A stretch of DNA of 56,156 nucleotides, from positions 1 through 56,156 of the forward strand of contig NZ_FQZG01000021.1 of the NCBI RefSeq assembly GCF_900141915.1, in the 5' to 3' direction. Position 1 is the stretch's first letter. Each line of letters begins with the position of its first letter. The notes below the pieces were generated by a model. It made no database searches, was not told the origin of the DNA, and saw only the letters and a program-made list of their open reading frames with translations. The position numbers and the translations under genes are program-made. The stretch comes from Tessaracoccus bendigoensis DSM 12906. GTDB taxonomy: Bacteria; Actinomycetota; Actinomycetes; Propionibacteriales; Propionibacteriaceae. Positions 16,718 to 26,075 of the stretch are shown piece after piece.

Positions 16718-17023
16718 CTACTCCCTCTGTTCGGCTACCAACCGCTCGTGGTGCCGGACGACCTCGGTGACGATGAACGTGAGGAACTTCTCCGCAAACT
16801 CCGGGTCCAGGTCTGCGTCGACGGCGAGCGCGCGCAACCGCGCGATCTGCTGCGCCTCACGCTCGGTGTCCGCCGGTGGCAGTCCGGCCGCAGCCTTCAG
16901 CTCACCCACCCGCTTGGTCACCTTGAACCGCTCCGCGAGCAGGTGAACCAGGGCGGAGTCCATGTTGTCGATGCTTCCCCTCAACCTGAGAAGCTCAGCA
17001 CGGGCCTCGTCCTGCGGACACAT
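16718..17023 (-). CDS. Chorismate mutase, AroQ type
   Basis: This 101-residue all-helical protein matches the AroQ fold: ELLRLRGSIDNMDSALVHLL with the first active-site Arg, then ERFKVTKRVGELKAAAGLP with Arg and Lys, a DTEREAQQI segment, and a C-terminal helix. It rearranges chorismate to prephenate for Phe and Tyr synthesis. Its ATG at 17023 shares a base with the guaB3 stop codon (TGATG), so it is the last gene of the guaB operon. Pairing with purine genes is not metabolically obvious, but the coupling is clear. Confidence 0.9.
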   Translation of the reverse strand: MCPQDEARAELLRLRGSIDNMDSALVHLLAERFKVTKRVGELKAAAGLPPADTEREAQQIARLRALAVDADLDPEFAEKFLTFIVTEVVRHHERLVAEQRE

Positions 17024-18123
17024 CAGCGGAGGATCAGGTCGATGCGTTGGAACGACTTGACGTCGGTGTAACCCGTCAAGGCCATGGCCTTCCGCAGTCC
17101 GCCGGCCAGGTTCATGGTGCCGTCGGGAACGTGTGAAGGACCCAGGACGACCTCTTCCAGCGTGCCGACCTGGTCGAAGAAGGAGCGCTCGCCCCGCGGG
17201 AGCGTCGCGTGCCAGGCACCGGCTCCCCAATGCCAGCCGCGGCCTGGGGCCTCAGTGGCCCGAGCCAGTGGCGAGCCGACCATGACGGCGTCGGCTCCCG
17301 ACGCGATCGCCTTGGCGATCGCCCCAGAAGTACCTACCGCACCGTCGGCGATGATGTGGGCGTAGCGGCCTCCCGACTCCTCGAGGTAGTCGCGGCGGGC
17401 CTCGGCCACGTCGGCGATTGCGGAGGCCATCGGCACCTCGATTCCGAGCACGTCGGCCGTGGTGTGGGTGGCGCCGCCGCCGAAGCCCACAAGCACCCCC
17501 GCCGCCCCGGCACGCATCAGGTGCAGCGCCGCACGATACGTCGCGACTCCCCCCACCAGCACCGGAGTGTCGAAGCGGTAGATGAACTCCTTGAGGTTGA
17601 GCGTGTCCTCACCACCGACATGCTCGGCCGACACCGTCGTACCTCGGACCACGAAGAAGTCCATCCCGGCCTGTTCCAGGACGGGGGCGAACTCCTGCGT
17701 CAGAGCCGGCGAGAGGGACCCTGCGACAGGGACCCCGGCCTTGCGCAACTCGGCCAACCGGTCGCGGATCAGTTCCCCCTTGACCGGTTCGGCATAGATC
17801 TCCTGAAGACGGCGCGTGGCCGTCACCTGGTCGCAGTCCTGCGTGATCAGCTCGTACTGCGGCTGCGGGTCCTCGTAACGGGTCCACAGACCGGCGAGGT
17901 CGAGCACGCCGAGCCCGCCGATCTCTCCCATCTGCACCGCTGTGGACGGCGACATCACCGAATCCATCGGGGCTGCGACGATCGGGATGTCGAACGTGAC
18001 GGCGTCGATCTTCCAACTCAGATCGACCTCGCTCACGCTGCGGGTGCGACGGGTGGGCGCGATGGCCACGTCGTCAAAGCTGTAGGCCTTTGAGGCGCGC
18101 TTGCTGCGTTCAAGTTCGTACAT
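17023..18123 (-). CDS. GuaB3-family IMP dehydrogenase paralogue
   Basis: This 366-residue TIM-barrel protein of the IMPDH/GMP reductase superfamily belongs to the actinobacterial GuaB3 group: SFDDVAIAPTRRTR at the N-terminus and ADGAVGTSGAIAKAIASGAD at the phosphate-binding loop. It lacks CBS domains. Where true IMPDH has its catalytic Cys (GPGSICTTR), this protein has GFGGGATHTTADVLG, as other GuaB3 proteins do, so its reaction is uncertain. The ATG at 18123 is preferred because it follows a GGTGAGG Shine-Dalgarno; a GTG at 18135 is the alternative. It lies 8 bp after guaB and overlaps the chorismate mutase gene. Confidence 0.92.
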   Translation of the reverse strand: MYELERSKRASKAYSFDDVAIAPTRRTRSVSEVDLSWKIDAVTFDIPIVAAPMDSVMSPSTAVQMGEIGGLGVLDLAGLWTRYEDPQPQYELITQDCDQVTATRRLQEIYAEPVKGELIRDRLAELRKAGVPVAGSLSPALTQEFAPVLEQAGMDFFVVRGTTVSAEHVGGEDTLNLKEFIYRFDTPVLVGGVATYRAALHLMRAGAAGVLVGFGGGATHTTADVLGIEVPMASAIADVAEARRDYLEESGGRYAHIIADGAVGTSGAIAKAIASGADAVMVGSPLARATEAPGRGWHWGAGAWHATLPRGERSFFDQVGTLEEVVLGPSHVPDGTMNLAGGLRKAMALTGYTDVKSFQRIDLILR

Positions 18124-18131
18124 CGGATTCC

Positions 18132-19775
<1,644 letters not shown>

Positions 19776-19903
19776 TCACAGAAAGCCGACACAAGCTCGC
19801 CCGGACCGCACTATTTACGCAACATTGATTTTGACAATGCAAACCGACGCCAATTCGCGCTCGCCACGCCTGAAATCGCCTGCCAATACCGCGCAATATT
19901 CAC

Positions 19904-19932
19904 TTGCGGAACGCGCGCGCGACACCTAGGAT
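19904..19932 (+). promoter_or_regulatory. Predicted sigma-70 promoter of the DUF1540 gene
   Basis: TTGCGG at 19904-19909 and TAGGAT at 19927-19932 are 17 bp apart, 42 bp before the start codon. Confidence 0.5.
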
Positions 19933-19973
19933 GTTTCCTAATTCGAGACATTCCAGCCACCAGGAGGGTAGCC

Positions 19974-20249
19974 ATGAGCACCATTACCGCAGTGAAATCC
20001 TGCGCCACCACATCGTGCGCCTACAACGACGGCGGCTGCACGGCGTTCGCCGTCACCATCGCAGGCACAGACAGCGCCACCTGCGCCACTTTCATCACCC
20101 TTGACGCCCGCGGCGGCCTGCCGGTCGCGCACGGCCAGGTCGGCGCCTGCCAGCGCCTGGAATGCATGCACAACTCAAACCTGATGTGCGGCGCAGAAGG
20201 AATCGACATCTCCGACACCGCGGCCTGCACATCGTACGAGGTGCGCTGA
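19974..20249 (+). CDS. DUF1540 cysteine-rich protein
   Basis: This 91-residue protein is made of two Cys-rich repeats. The first, VKSCATTSCAYNDGGCTAFA with a later ATCATF, matches the DUF1540 pattern. The second runs GACQRLECMHNSNLMCGAEG and ends DTAACTSYEV. The conserved cysteines suggest small zinc- or other metal-binding knuckles, but DUF1540 has no established biochemical role. No signal peptide is present, so it is cytoplasmic. The ATG at 19974 follows a strong CAGGAGG ribosome site. It is monocistronic, with its own promoter and a shared terminator. Confidence 0.85.
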   Translation: MSTITAVKSCATTSCAYNDGGCTAFAVTIAGTDSATCATFITLDARGGLPVAHGQVGACQRLECMHNSNLMCGAEGIDISDTAACTSYEVR

Positions 20250-20278
20250 CCCCGACCGACAGGTCGCCCCAGAGGCAT

Positions 20279-20316
20279 TGAAACGCGCTCGAACCATCAG
20301 GTTCGGGCGCGTTTCA
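20279..20316. terminator. Bidirectional terminator
   Basis: A 17-bp stem (20279-20295 with 20300-20316, one wobble) with an ATCA loop sits between the convergent DUF1540 gene and the 20326-21120 gene. A T-rich tract follows on each side. Confidence 0.85.
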
Positions 20317-20325
20317 TCTTCCGGT

Positions 20326-21120
20326 TCAGGCGGCCAGAGCGGCCGAATACATCAGGTCGCTGACGCACCCACGAAGGCCCTCAGCCGATTCGGCCGGGGC
20401 ACCGAAGGCCGCGAACACAACCAGCGTCTCACTGCTGCCAACCAGCATCAGCGTCACACCGAGGGCGTCAACGTCGACACAGAACACCTTGTCCGCATTG
20501 TGCGGGCACACGTTGGGCAGAGCCGCCTTGCTGACCACGATCCCGGGCGTGGCCCCGACCATGACGGACCAGCACAGGTCCTTGAGCGTCGCTTGGTCGT
20601 GTCGGCTCACGAGTTCAAACCCGGCATACTCGTCACCGACCGCCGCCGGGGCGCAGCTCAACTGGTCCAGTTCGATCGGGGTCGCACCCGACATGTCATG
20701 CAAGACGACGCGCTCGATATCGATGACCCCGAGCCGGACCCCGGGGAGGGCCGTCATCGCCGACACCAGTGGGGGCAAGCCGTCGATCCACCCAGCCTCG
20801 ACTTCGGTGACCCAAGTCAGCGAGCCCAGAAGGTGCAGGGATGCGGCCACGATGGGGACGCTCGGGTCGGGGGCCTGCTTGACGATGTCGAGCCGGACAT
20901 CGACGGCCACGTCCGGCTCGACCGCACCCAGCGCCCCATCTGACCGGGCGGCGACCACCAGGGAGCCGTCCCCGGCCACACCATGCGCGACGAAGGACAG
21001 GCACTCGCCCAACCGGTAAGCGTCCAGCGAAGCGGCCCCCGCTCCCCCGAGCAACCTGTGCGCAAGCGCGTTCGCCCGCTGCGGCAAGTCGACCGTCGGC
21101 ATCTCGAACGACATGGTCAT
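20326..21120 (-). CDS. Hypothetical cytoplasmic protein
   Basis: This 264-residue soluble protein has no signal peptide or membrane helix. The sequence alternates beta-type segments (GSLVVAARSD, VAVDVRLDIVK, VRLGVIDIERVVLHD) with helices and has a Cys-containing stretch near the C-terminus (NVCPHNADKVFCVDVD). The pattern loosely recalls the flavin-split-barrel/DUF2470 proteins that handle haem or flavin in actinobacteria, but I see no decisive motif, so no function is assigned. The start at 21120 follows GGAGGGAG at good spacing. It stands alone between a terminator and the SDR gene, which it faces away from. The 240-bp gap upstream to the SDR gene shows nothing notable. Confidence 0.75.
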   Translation of the reverse strand: MTMSFEMPTVDLPQRANALAHRLLGGAGAASLDAYRLGECLSFVAHGVAGDGSLVVAARSDGALGAVEPDVAVDVRLDIVKQAPDPSVPIVAASLHLLGSLTWVTEVEAGWIDGLPPLVSAMTALPGVRLGVIDIERVVLHDMSGATPIELDQLSCAPAAVGDEYAGFELVSRHDQATLKDLCWSVMVGATPGIVVSKAALPNVCPHNADKVFCVDVDALGVTLMLVGSSETLVVFAAFGAPAESAEGLRGCVSDLMYSAALAA

Positions 21121-21360
21121 CCGGCACTCCCTCCGTCCCCGTGGCCAACCACGAGTTTACGCAACACATTCGTTTCAGTATTGCGACTGAGGACACCCTA
21201 ACTCATGATCCGCCCTGAAGAAAACCACGTTCAGGCGGTGAGACACCCTCCGCTGCCTCCGCTGCCTCCGCGGGGGACAGTCGACGCTAAAGTCGGAACA
21301 GGCAACACCCTTGCAACACAGGCGGAACTGGCCTGCGGATCTACGGCGAAGGAGCACGCC

Positions 21361-22125
21361 ATGGAACTCGGACTCTCCGGGCGCCGCGTCATCGTGACGG
21401 GCGCGTCGAAGGGCATCGGTCTGGCCATCGCCCGAGAGTTTGTGGCCGAGGGTGCGACCGTCAGGATCTGCGCCCGCAGCGAACCGGAGATCGCCGAGGC
21501 TGCCGCTCAGTTCGGCCCGTCCGCTGCCGGCCGGGCCGTCGACGTGCGCGAGGCGGACCAGCTCGCCGACTTCGTGGAGTGGGCGGCCGATGACATGGGC
21601 GGCCTCGACGTCCTGGTCAACAACGCCGGCGGCGCACACCCAGGAACGTTCGAGACGCTGACCGAGGAGGCCCTCGTCGCCGACTTCAACGTCAAGGTGC
21701 TCAGCTGGTTTCGCGCCATCAAGTACGCGCTCCCCTGGCTCAAGCGCTCCGGGGCCGCACGCGTGATCAACATCGGGTCCGTTTTCGCCGAGGCCCCCGA
21801 TTACAGATTCTTCTCCACGTCGGTAAACCGGGCTGCAGGGCAGAACCTCACAAAGACCCTCGCCCAGGAGTTGGCTCGGTACGCGATCCTGGTCAACGCC
21901 GTCAACATCGGCAGCGTGCGGACTCCCCAGTGGGCCAACATCCACGCGCGGCAAGCTCCGGATCTACCCGAGGCCCAGTTCTTCGCCGAACAGTCCGCAA
22001 CCATCCCGCTCGGCCGCTTCGGCGAGCCGGAAGAGGTGGCCGGCATCGTCGCGTTCCTCGCCAGCGACAGGGCCAGTTACCTCAGCGGGGCGTGTATCGA
22101 CGTCGCCGGCGGCGGCAGACTCTGA
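21361..22125 (+). CDS. SDR-family oxidoreductase with altered active site
   Basis: This 254-residue Rossmann-fold protein of the short-chain dehydrogenase/reductase superfamily has the cofactor motif TGASKGIG near the N-terminus, the structural NNAG motif, the catalytic-region serine in INIGSV, and a C-terminal SGACIDVAGGGRL like FabG-type enzymes. The usual catalytic YxxxK is not there: the aligned segment reads FSTSVNRAAGQNLTK, placing Thr for Tyr and Arg for Lys. It may therefore catalyse a different reaction or bind without turnover. Divergent SDR subgroups with this change exist. The ATG at 21361 follows GAAGGAG. ilvE begins 29 bp after its stop, so the two may be co-transcribed. Confidence 0.85.
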   Translation: MELGLSGRRVIVTGASKGIGLAIAREFVAEGATVRICARSEPEIAEAAAQFGPSAAGRAVDVREADQLADFVEWAADDMGGLDVLVNNAGGAHPGTFETLTEEALVADFNVKVLSWFRAIKYALPWLKRSGAARVINIGSVFAEAPDYRFFSTSVNRAAGQNLTKTLAQELARYAILVNAVNIGSVRTPQWANIHARQAPDLPEAQFFAEQSATIPLGRFGEPEEVAGIVAFLASDRASYLSGACIDVAGGGRL

Positions 22126-22154
22126 TCAACCAATCCAACAGACCCAGGTAGGCC

Positions 22155-23237
22155 ATGACCCAGTTCACCGTGCATCCGGCCCAGATCACCACTCCAGAGA
22201 TGAGGGCTTCGGCATTGACCGACCCCGGCTTCGGCGCCACATTCAGCGACCACATGGCACTGGTCGACTGGACGGCGGAACTCGGCTGGCACGGCCATCG
22301 CATCGTCGGCTACGGGCCTTTCGAACTCGACCCGGCGTCGGCGGTGCTGCACTACGCCCAGGAGGCGTTCGAGGGCCTGAAGGCCTACGCCCACAGTGAC
22401 GGGTCCATCTGGCGGTTTCGCGCCGAGGTCAACGCCGACCGGTTTCAGCGGTCCTGCCGCAGGCTCGGCCTTCCCGAGCTTCCGGTTGAGGACTTCCTGG
22501 CGAGCATCGACCAACTAGTCACGCTTGAGCGAGACTGGGTGCCGACCGGGCAGGAGCAGAGCCTGTACCTCAGGCCCTTCATGTTCGCGCGATCGCCGAT
22601 CCTGGCGGTCAAGCCCTCCACTCAGGTCACCTACGCCGTCATCGCGAGCCCGTCGGGCGCCTACTTCGGGGGCACCGGTGTGCAGCCGGTCGACATCTGG
22701 TTCACCCGCGACTACACGCGGGCAGCCCCCGGTGGGACGGGGTTCGCCAAGTGCGGAGGCAACTACGCCGCCTCGATGGTCGCCCAGCTGGAGGCCGAGG
22801 CTGCGGGCTGCAGCCAGGTTGGCTTCCTGGACGCGGTGGAGCACCGTTTTGTCGAGGAACTCGGTGGGATGAACCTGTTCGTCGTCACCGCCGACGACCG
22901 GGTGATCACCCCCGCGCTGACCGACACCATCCTCGAGGGGGTAACCCGATCCGCGATCCTCAAGCTGGCGGCCGCGTCCGGCCTCACCATCGAGGAGCGT
23001 CGGATAACGCTGGACGAGTTGTTCGACGGCATCGACACCGGGCGGTTCACCGAGGTGTTCGCATGCGGCACCGCGGCGATCATCACACCCGTCGGGATGC
23101 TCAAGGACGCCGACGGTGGCCACGTCGTCGGCGACGGATCGCCGGGCGGGACCACCCTCAGACTTCGTCAGCAACTGACCGACATCCAATACGGCCGCGT
23201 CGAGGATGTTCACGGCTGGACCACCCGGATCGTCTGA
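22155..23237 (+). CDS. ilvE: Branched-chain amino acid aminotransferase
   Basis: This 360-residue PLP enzyme of fold type IV interconverts Leu, Ile and Val with their 2-oxo acids. Visible hallmarks are LHYAQEAFEGLKAY, YLRPFMFARSP, the PLP Lys region GGTGFAKCGGNYAAS, the EELGGMNLF loop, and the C-terminal FACGTAAIITPVG that binds the substrate carboxylate. Length is typical for actinobacterial IlvE. It follows the SDR gene closely, and no other branched-chain biosynthesis genes are nearby. Confidence 0.97.
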   Translation: MTQFTVHPAQITTPEMRASALTDPGFGATFSDHMALVDWTAELGWHGHRIVGYGPFELDPASAVLHYAQEAFEGLKAYAHSDGSIWRFRAEVNADRFQRSCRRLGLPELPVEDFLASIDQLVTLERDWVPTGQEQSLYLRPFMFARSPILAVKPSTQVTYAVIASPSGAYFGGTGVQPVDIWFTRDYTRAAPGGTGFAKCGGNYAASMVAQLEAEAAGCSQVGFLDAVEHRFVEELGGMNLFVVTADDRVITPALTDTILEGVTRSAILKLAAASGLTIEERRITLDELFDGIDTGRFTEVFACGTAAIITPVGMLKDADGGHVVGDGSPGGTTLRLRQQLTDIQYGRVEDVHGWTTRIV

Positions 23238-23290
23238 AGCTGCACCAGCCACGATCCGGACCCCGGCCGGGCGTCATCCGACACCATGCC

Positions 23291-23321
23291 CTAGTGTTTT
23301 GAACACTGTTCAAAACACTAG
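23291..23321. promoter_or_regulatory. BioQ-type operator overlapping bioB leader
   Basis: A perfect palindrome has 14-bp arms (23291-23304 and 23308-23321) around ACT. Its centre TGAAC-N3-GTTCA matches the BioQ box described for biotin genes in mycobacteria and corynebacteria. It ends only 9 bp before the bioB ATG, so repressor bound here would block the promoter or the transcript start. No bioQ gene is in the window. Confidence 0.8.
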
Positions 23322-23330
23322 GGAGTTTCG

Positions 23331-24392
23331 ATGTTTCACTGGTTTGATTCGCTGGCCGACAGGATCCTGACCGGAGGCGACCTGACCACCGAGGAAGCCC
23401 ACCGGATACTGGAGGTCGACGACGCCCTCCTGTTTCCGCTCGTCGCTGCGGCCGGGCGGATCCGTCGACACTTCCACGGCACACAGGTCAAGGTGAACTA
23501 CCTGGTCAACCTGTTGTCCGGGAAGTGTCCGGAGGACTGCTTCTACTGCTCGCAGCGCCTCGGCTCCATGGCCGAAATCCTGCGCTACCCGTGGTTGAGC
23601 AACGAGGAGGCGCTCGCGGCGGCCGAAGCTGGTATCGCGGCGGGCGCGCGACGGGTATGCCTCGTCGCATCCGGGCGAGGCCCGAGCAACCGTGACGTCG
23701 CCCGTGTGGGAGAAATCGTCTCGACACTCAAACAGGACCATCCCGGGGTCGAGGTGTGCGCGTGCCTCGGCATCTTGAGCGCAGGCCAGGCCGAGACTCT
23801 GGCCGACCGCGGCACCGACGCGTACAACCACAACCTCAACACGGCCGAATCCCACTACGCCAACATCTGCACGACCCACGATTACGAACAGCGCCGCGAG
23901 ACGGTGCAGCACGCCAGGGAACACGGCATGAGCGCCTGCTCCGGGCTGATCGCGGGCATGGGTGAGACGCCGGGGCAGCTGGTTGAGGTCGCCTTCGCGC
24001 TGCGCGCCGTCGGCGCGGACTCCGTGCCGGTGAACTTCCTGATGCCCTTCGACGGCACCCCGCTGGCGGGGCATGAGGAACTCACCCCGATGCAGTGCCT
24101 CAGGATCCTGGCGATGGTGCGGTTCGTGCATCCCGCGGCCGACGTCCGGGTCGCCGGTGGCCGGGAGCAGCACCTGCGCTCGCTGCAGCCGCTGTCTCTG
24201 GAGATCTGCAACTCGCTCTTCCTCGGCGACTACCTCACCAGCGAGGGCCAGCCAGGCGGGCAAGACCTGGCCATGATCGCCGACCTGGGCTTCACGATCT
24301 GGGGCGCGGGGCCCAGGGGCGAGGCTGGCCACCTCCCGGCGACGACACCGAGGGCCCGCGGCGCAGGCACCCCGGTGGCGGCGAACGCCTGA
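23331..24392 (+). CDS. bioB: Biotin synthase
   Basis: This 353-residue radical-SAM enzyme inserts sulfur into dethiobiotin in the last step of biotin synthesis. The 4Fe-4S cluster motif is CPEDCFYC. The SAM-domain segment [15 protein letters not shown], the [24 protein letters not shown] region (which in BioB carries the second cluster's ligands) and the late [11 protein letters not shown] motif are all recognisable. It is a single gene with a biotin-repressor palindrome directly in front. The other bio genes are elsewhere. Confidence 0.97.
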   Translation: MFHWFDSLADRILTGGDLTTEEAHRILEVDDALLFPLVAAAGRIRRHFHGTQVKVNYLVNLLSGKCPEDCFYCSQRLGSMAEILRYPWLSNEEALAAAEAGIAAGARRVCLVASGRGPSNRDVARVGEIVSTLKQDHPGVEVCACLGILSAGQAETLADRGTDAYNHNLNTAESHYANICTTHDYEQRRETVQHAREHGMSACSGLIAGMGETPGQLVEVAFALRAVGADSVPVNFLMPFDGTPLAGHEELTPMQCLRILAMVRFVHPAADVRVAGGREQHLRSLQPLSLEICNSLFLGDYLTSEGQPGGQDLAMIADLGFTIWGAGPRGEAGHLPATTPRARGAGTPVAANA

Positions 24393-24397
24393 ACCCG

Positions 24398-25285
24398 TCA
24401 GGTGATGGACGCGTCGTAGATCGACCGGATCGAGTCGAGCAACGTCTGGTCGAACTCCTCGGCGCTCATCGACTCGGCCAACCCCTCGGTGAGCGCCCGG
24501 GAGAAGCTCGCGATAAGGCCGTGGTTGCGGGCAAGGATCTTGTTGGCATCTTCACGCGAGTACCCGCCGGACAGTGCGACGACGCGCAGGACGGCGGGAT
24601 GCTCGATGACGGGACGGTAGAAGTCGTCGACTTCCGGCGGGGTGAGCTTGAACATGAGCGGCGCCTCGAAGCCACCCTCATCCAGCTTGCGCAGGAGTTC
24701 CTCGAGCAGGATCCGTTCGCACTCGGCCTTGTCAGGTGAATGGATGTCGATCTCCGGCTCCAGGATCGGCACCAGCCCGGTCGCGGCGATGCGGCGCCCG
24801 ATGTCGAACTGCTGCGCCACGTTCGCGACGATGCCCGCAGGCCCGGCTGCCTGGATGACCGAGCGCATCTTCGTGGCAAACATGCCGGCCGCCTTGGCAC
24901 GGACCAGGAGGCCGTCTAGGTCCGCGATCGGCTTCATGAGGCGCACGCCATCGGCCTCTTCCCTCAGCCCCTTGTCCACCTTGAGGATCGGCAGGATGGA
25001 CTTCTGCTCCCAGAGGTAATCGCCTGCGGGAACCCCTGCGAAGGTGCGGTCCATCGTCTTCTCGAAGAGGATCGAGCCGAGGATGTGTTCGCCTGTGAAG
25101 GACGGGCTGACCACGATGCGCTCGCGCATGGCGTGCACCAGGTCGAACATCTCTTCATCGGTTGAGTAGCGGTCCTCGGCAATGCCGTATCTCTTCAGGG
25201 CCCCGGGGGTGCTGCCCCCGCTCTGGTCGAGGGCTGCGATGAATCCCTTACCCTTGCCCATCCGCTCGAATCGTGCGTCGTTCAT
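24398..25285 (-). CDS. Fructose-bisphosphate aldolase class I
   Basis: This 295-residue enzyme of the bacterial class I (Schiff-base) FBA group cleaves fructose 1,6-bisphosphate in glycolysis. Visible motifs are GFIAALDQSGGSTPGAL, SILPILKVDKGL with one of the active-site lysines, PILEPEIDI, the Schiff-base-region LMFKLTPPEVDD, and ALSGGYSREDANKIL. The ATG at 25285 follows GGGAGGG at good spacing, so the longer GTG-type extension is rejected. Convergent with bioB with only 5 bp between stop codons and no clear terminator. Confidence 0.93.
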   Translation of the reverse strand: MNDARFERMGKGKGFIAALDQSGGSTPGALKRYGIAEDRYSTDEEMFDLVHAMRERIVVSPSFTGEHILGSILFEKTMDRTFAGVPAGDYLWEQKSILPILKVDKGLREEADGVRLMKPIADLDGLLVRAKAAGMFATKMRSVIQAAGPAGIVANVAQQFDIGRRIAATGLVPILEPEIDIHSPDKAECERILLEELLRKLDEGGFEAPLMFKLTPPEVDDFYRPVIEHPAVLRVVALSGGYSREDANKILARNHGLIASFSRALTEGLAESMSAEEFDQTLLDSIRSIYDASIT

Positions 25286-25373
25286 GGTCCCTCCCAACTT
25301 TCTGGCGCCTCTTCGTCGGGGCGCCCCTGAGTGGACCCTTCAGTCTACCTCTCCCAGGAAGGGACGACCCGGC

Positions 25374-25754
25374 TCAGACGACAGTCATTCCACGCGATGT
25401 CGCCGCACTTCGCACGCGTTCGTCGAAGGAGGCCACCGCTGCCCCTGCCTGCTCGGCCGTCAGCAGGACGCAGCAGTCTGGCATCTTCGCCCCCGTCTCG
25501 GCGCGGAGGCGTGCCAGTCGTAGCGGCGCGTCGCCCGGCAGAGGTAGGACCCGCACCCCCAGAGCCTGGATGTCGGACAGCACCGCCTCATCCCGGCCGT
25601 TGCGTGCCGGACGGACGAGCACCTCGGCGAGGTTGATGGGACCGATCACGATCTCATCACCTATGTGCGACGTGAACATCAGGGCTGCGGCCTCGTGGTG
25701 TGCATCCGCGGCATCGAGAAGGGCGATCAACACCCCGGCGTCGACGACGATCAT
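25374..25754 (-). CDS. VapC-type PIN-domain toxin
   Basis: This 126-residue PIN-domain ribonuclease has the expected acidic residues: Asp in MIVVDAGVLIALLD, Glu in INLAEVLVRP, Asp in KMPDCCVLLTAE and a late Asp in ASFDERVRS. VapC toxins cleave RNA (often tRNA) when freed from antitoxin. The ATG at 25754 overlaps the antitoxin stop as ATGA, which supports it over the in-frame ATG nine bases earlier. Toxin follows antitoxin as in most VapBC loci. Confidence 0.85.
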   Translation of the reverse strand: MIVVDAGVLIALLDAADAHHEAAALMFTSHIGDEIVIGPINLAEVLVRPARNGRDEAVLSDIQALGVRVLPLPGDAPLRLARLRAETGAKMPDCCVLLTAEQAGAAVASFDERVRSAATSRGMTVV

Positions 25755-26020
25755 TCGGGCCATTCCTCACGCAACTCGGCCAGGTAGCCCGGTTCATACA
25801 TCCCCGTGTAGGCGCCTCGCACGCGCGCCAGGACGGCCAGCCGGTCCGACTGCTCGCTCGCCGCCTCCGCCTCGATGCTGCGCCGTCCCTCCTCGATGAG
25901 GTGCCTGAGCAGCCGGTTGGGTTCACCACGATCCTCGGGCCACCGACGGGCTGCAGCTTCAAGCGCCGCGGAAACCTCGCTGGTCTCGGTCAGCGCATGG
26001 CGGGGCTTGGTGGTCGGCAT
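25751..26020 (-). CDS. VapB-like antitoxin
   Basis: This 89-residue acidic protein immediately upstream of the PIN toxin has a short N-terminal basic segment followed by long helices (VSAALEAAARRWPED, LLRHLIEEGRRSIEAEA). That fits a DNA-binding and toxin-neutralising antitoxin, though I could not place it in a specific VapB subfamily. A pair of palindromes lies eight bases before its start codon, the usual site of autoregulation by the VapBC complex. Confidence 0.75.
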   Translation of the reverse strand: MPTTKPRHALTETSEVSAALEAAARRWPEDRGEPNRLLRHLIEEGRRSIEAEAASEQSDRLAVLARVRGAYTGMYEPGYLAELREEWPE

Positions 26021-26027
26021 ACCGCAA

Positions 26028-26056
26028 GTGTAACACCGAGGCAGTCAGTGTCACAC
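26028..26056 (-). promoter_or_regulatory. Putative VapBC operator and promoter
   Basis: Two copies of the 9-bp palindrome GTGTNACAC (26028-26036 and 26048-26056) are 20 bp apart, directly before the antitoxin gene. On the minus strand TACACT lies six bases before the ATG, with GTGACA 16 bp further upstream, suggesting a leaderless transcript that the operator overlaps. Confidence 0.6.
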
Positions 26057-26075
26057 CGGGTCGACCACGGCAGGC

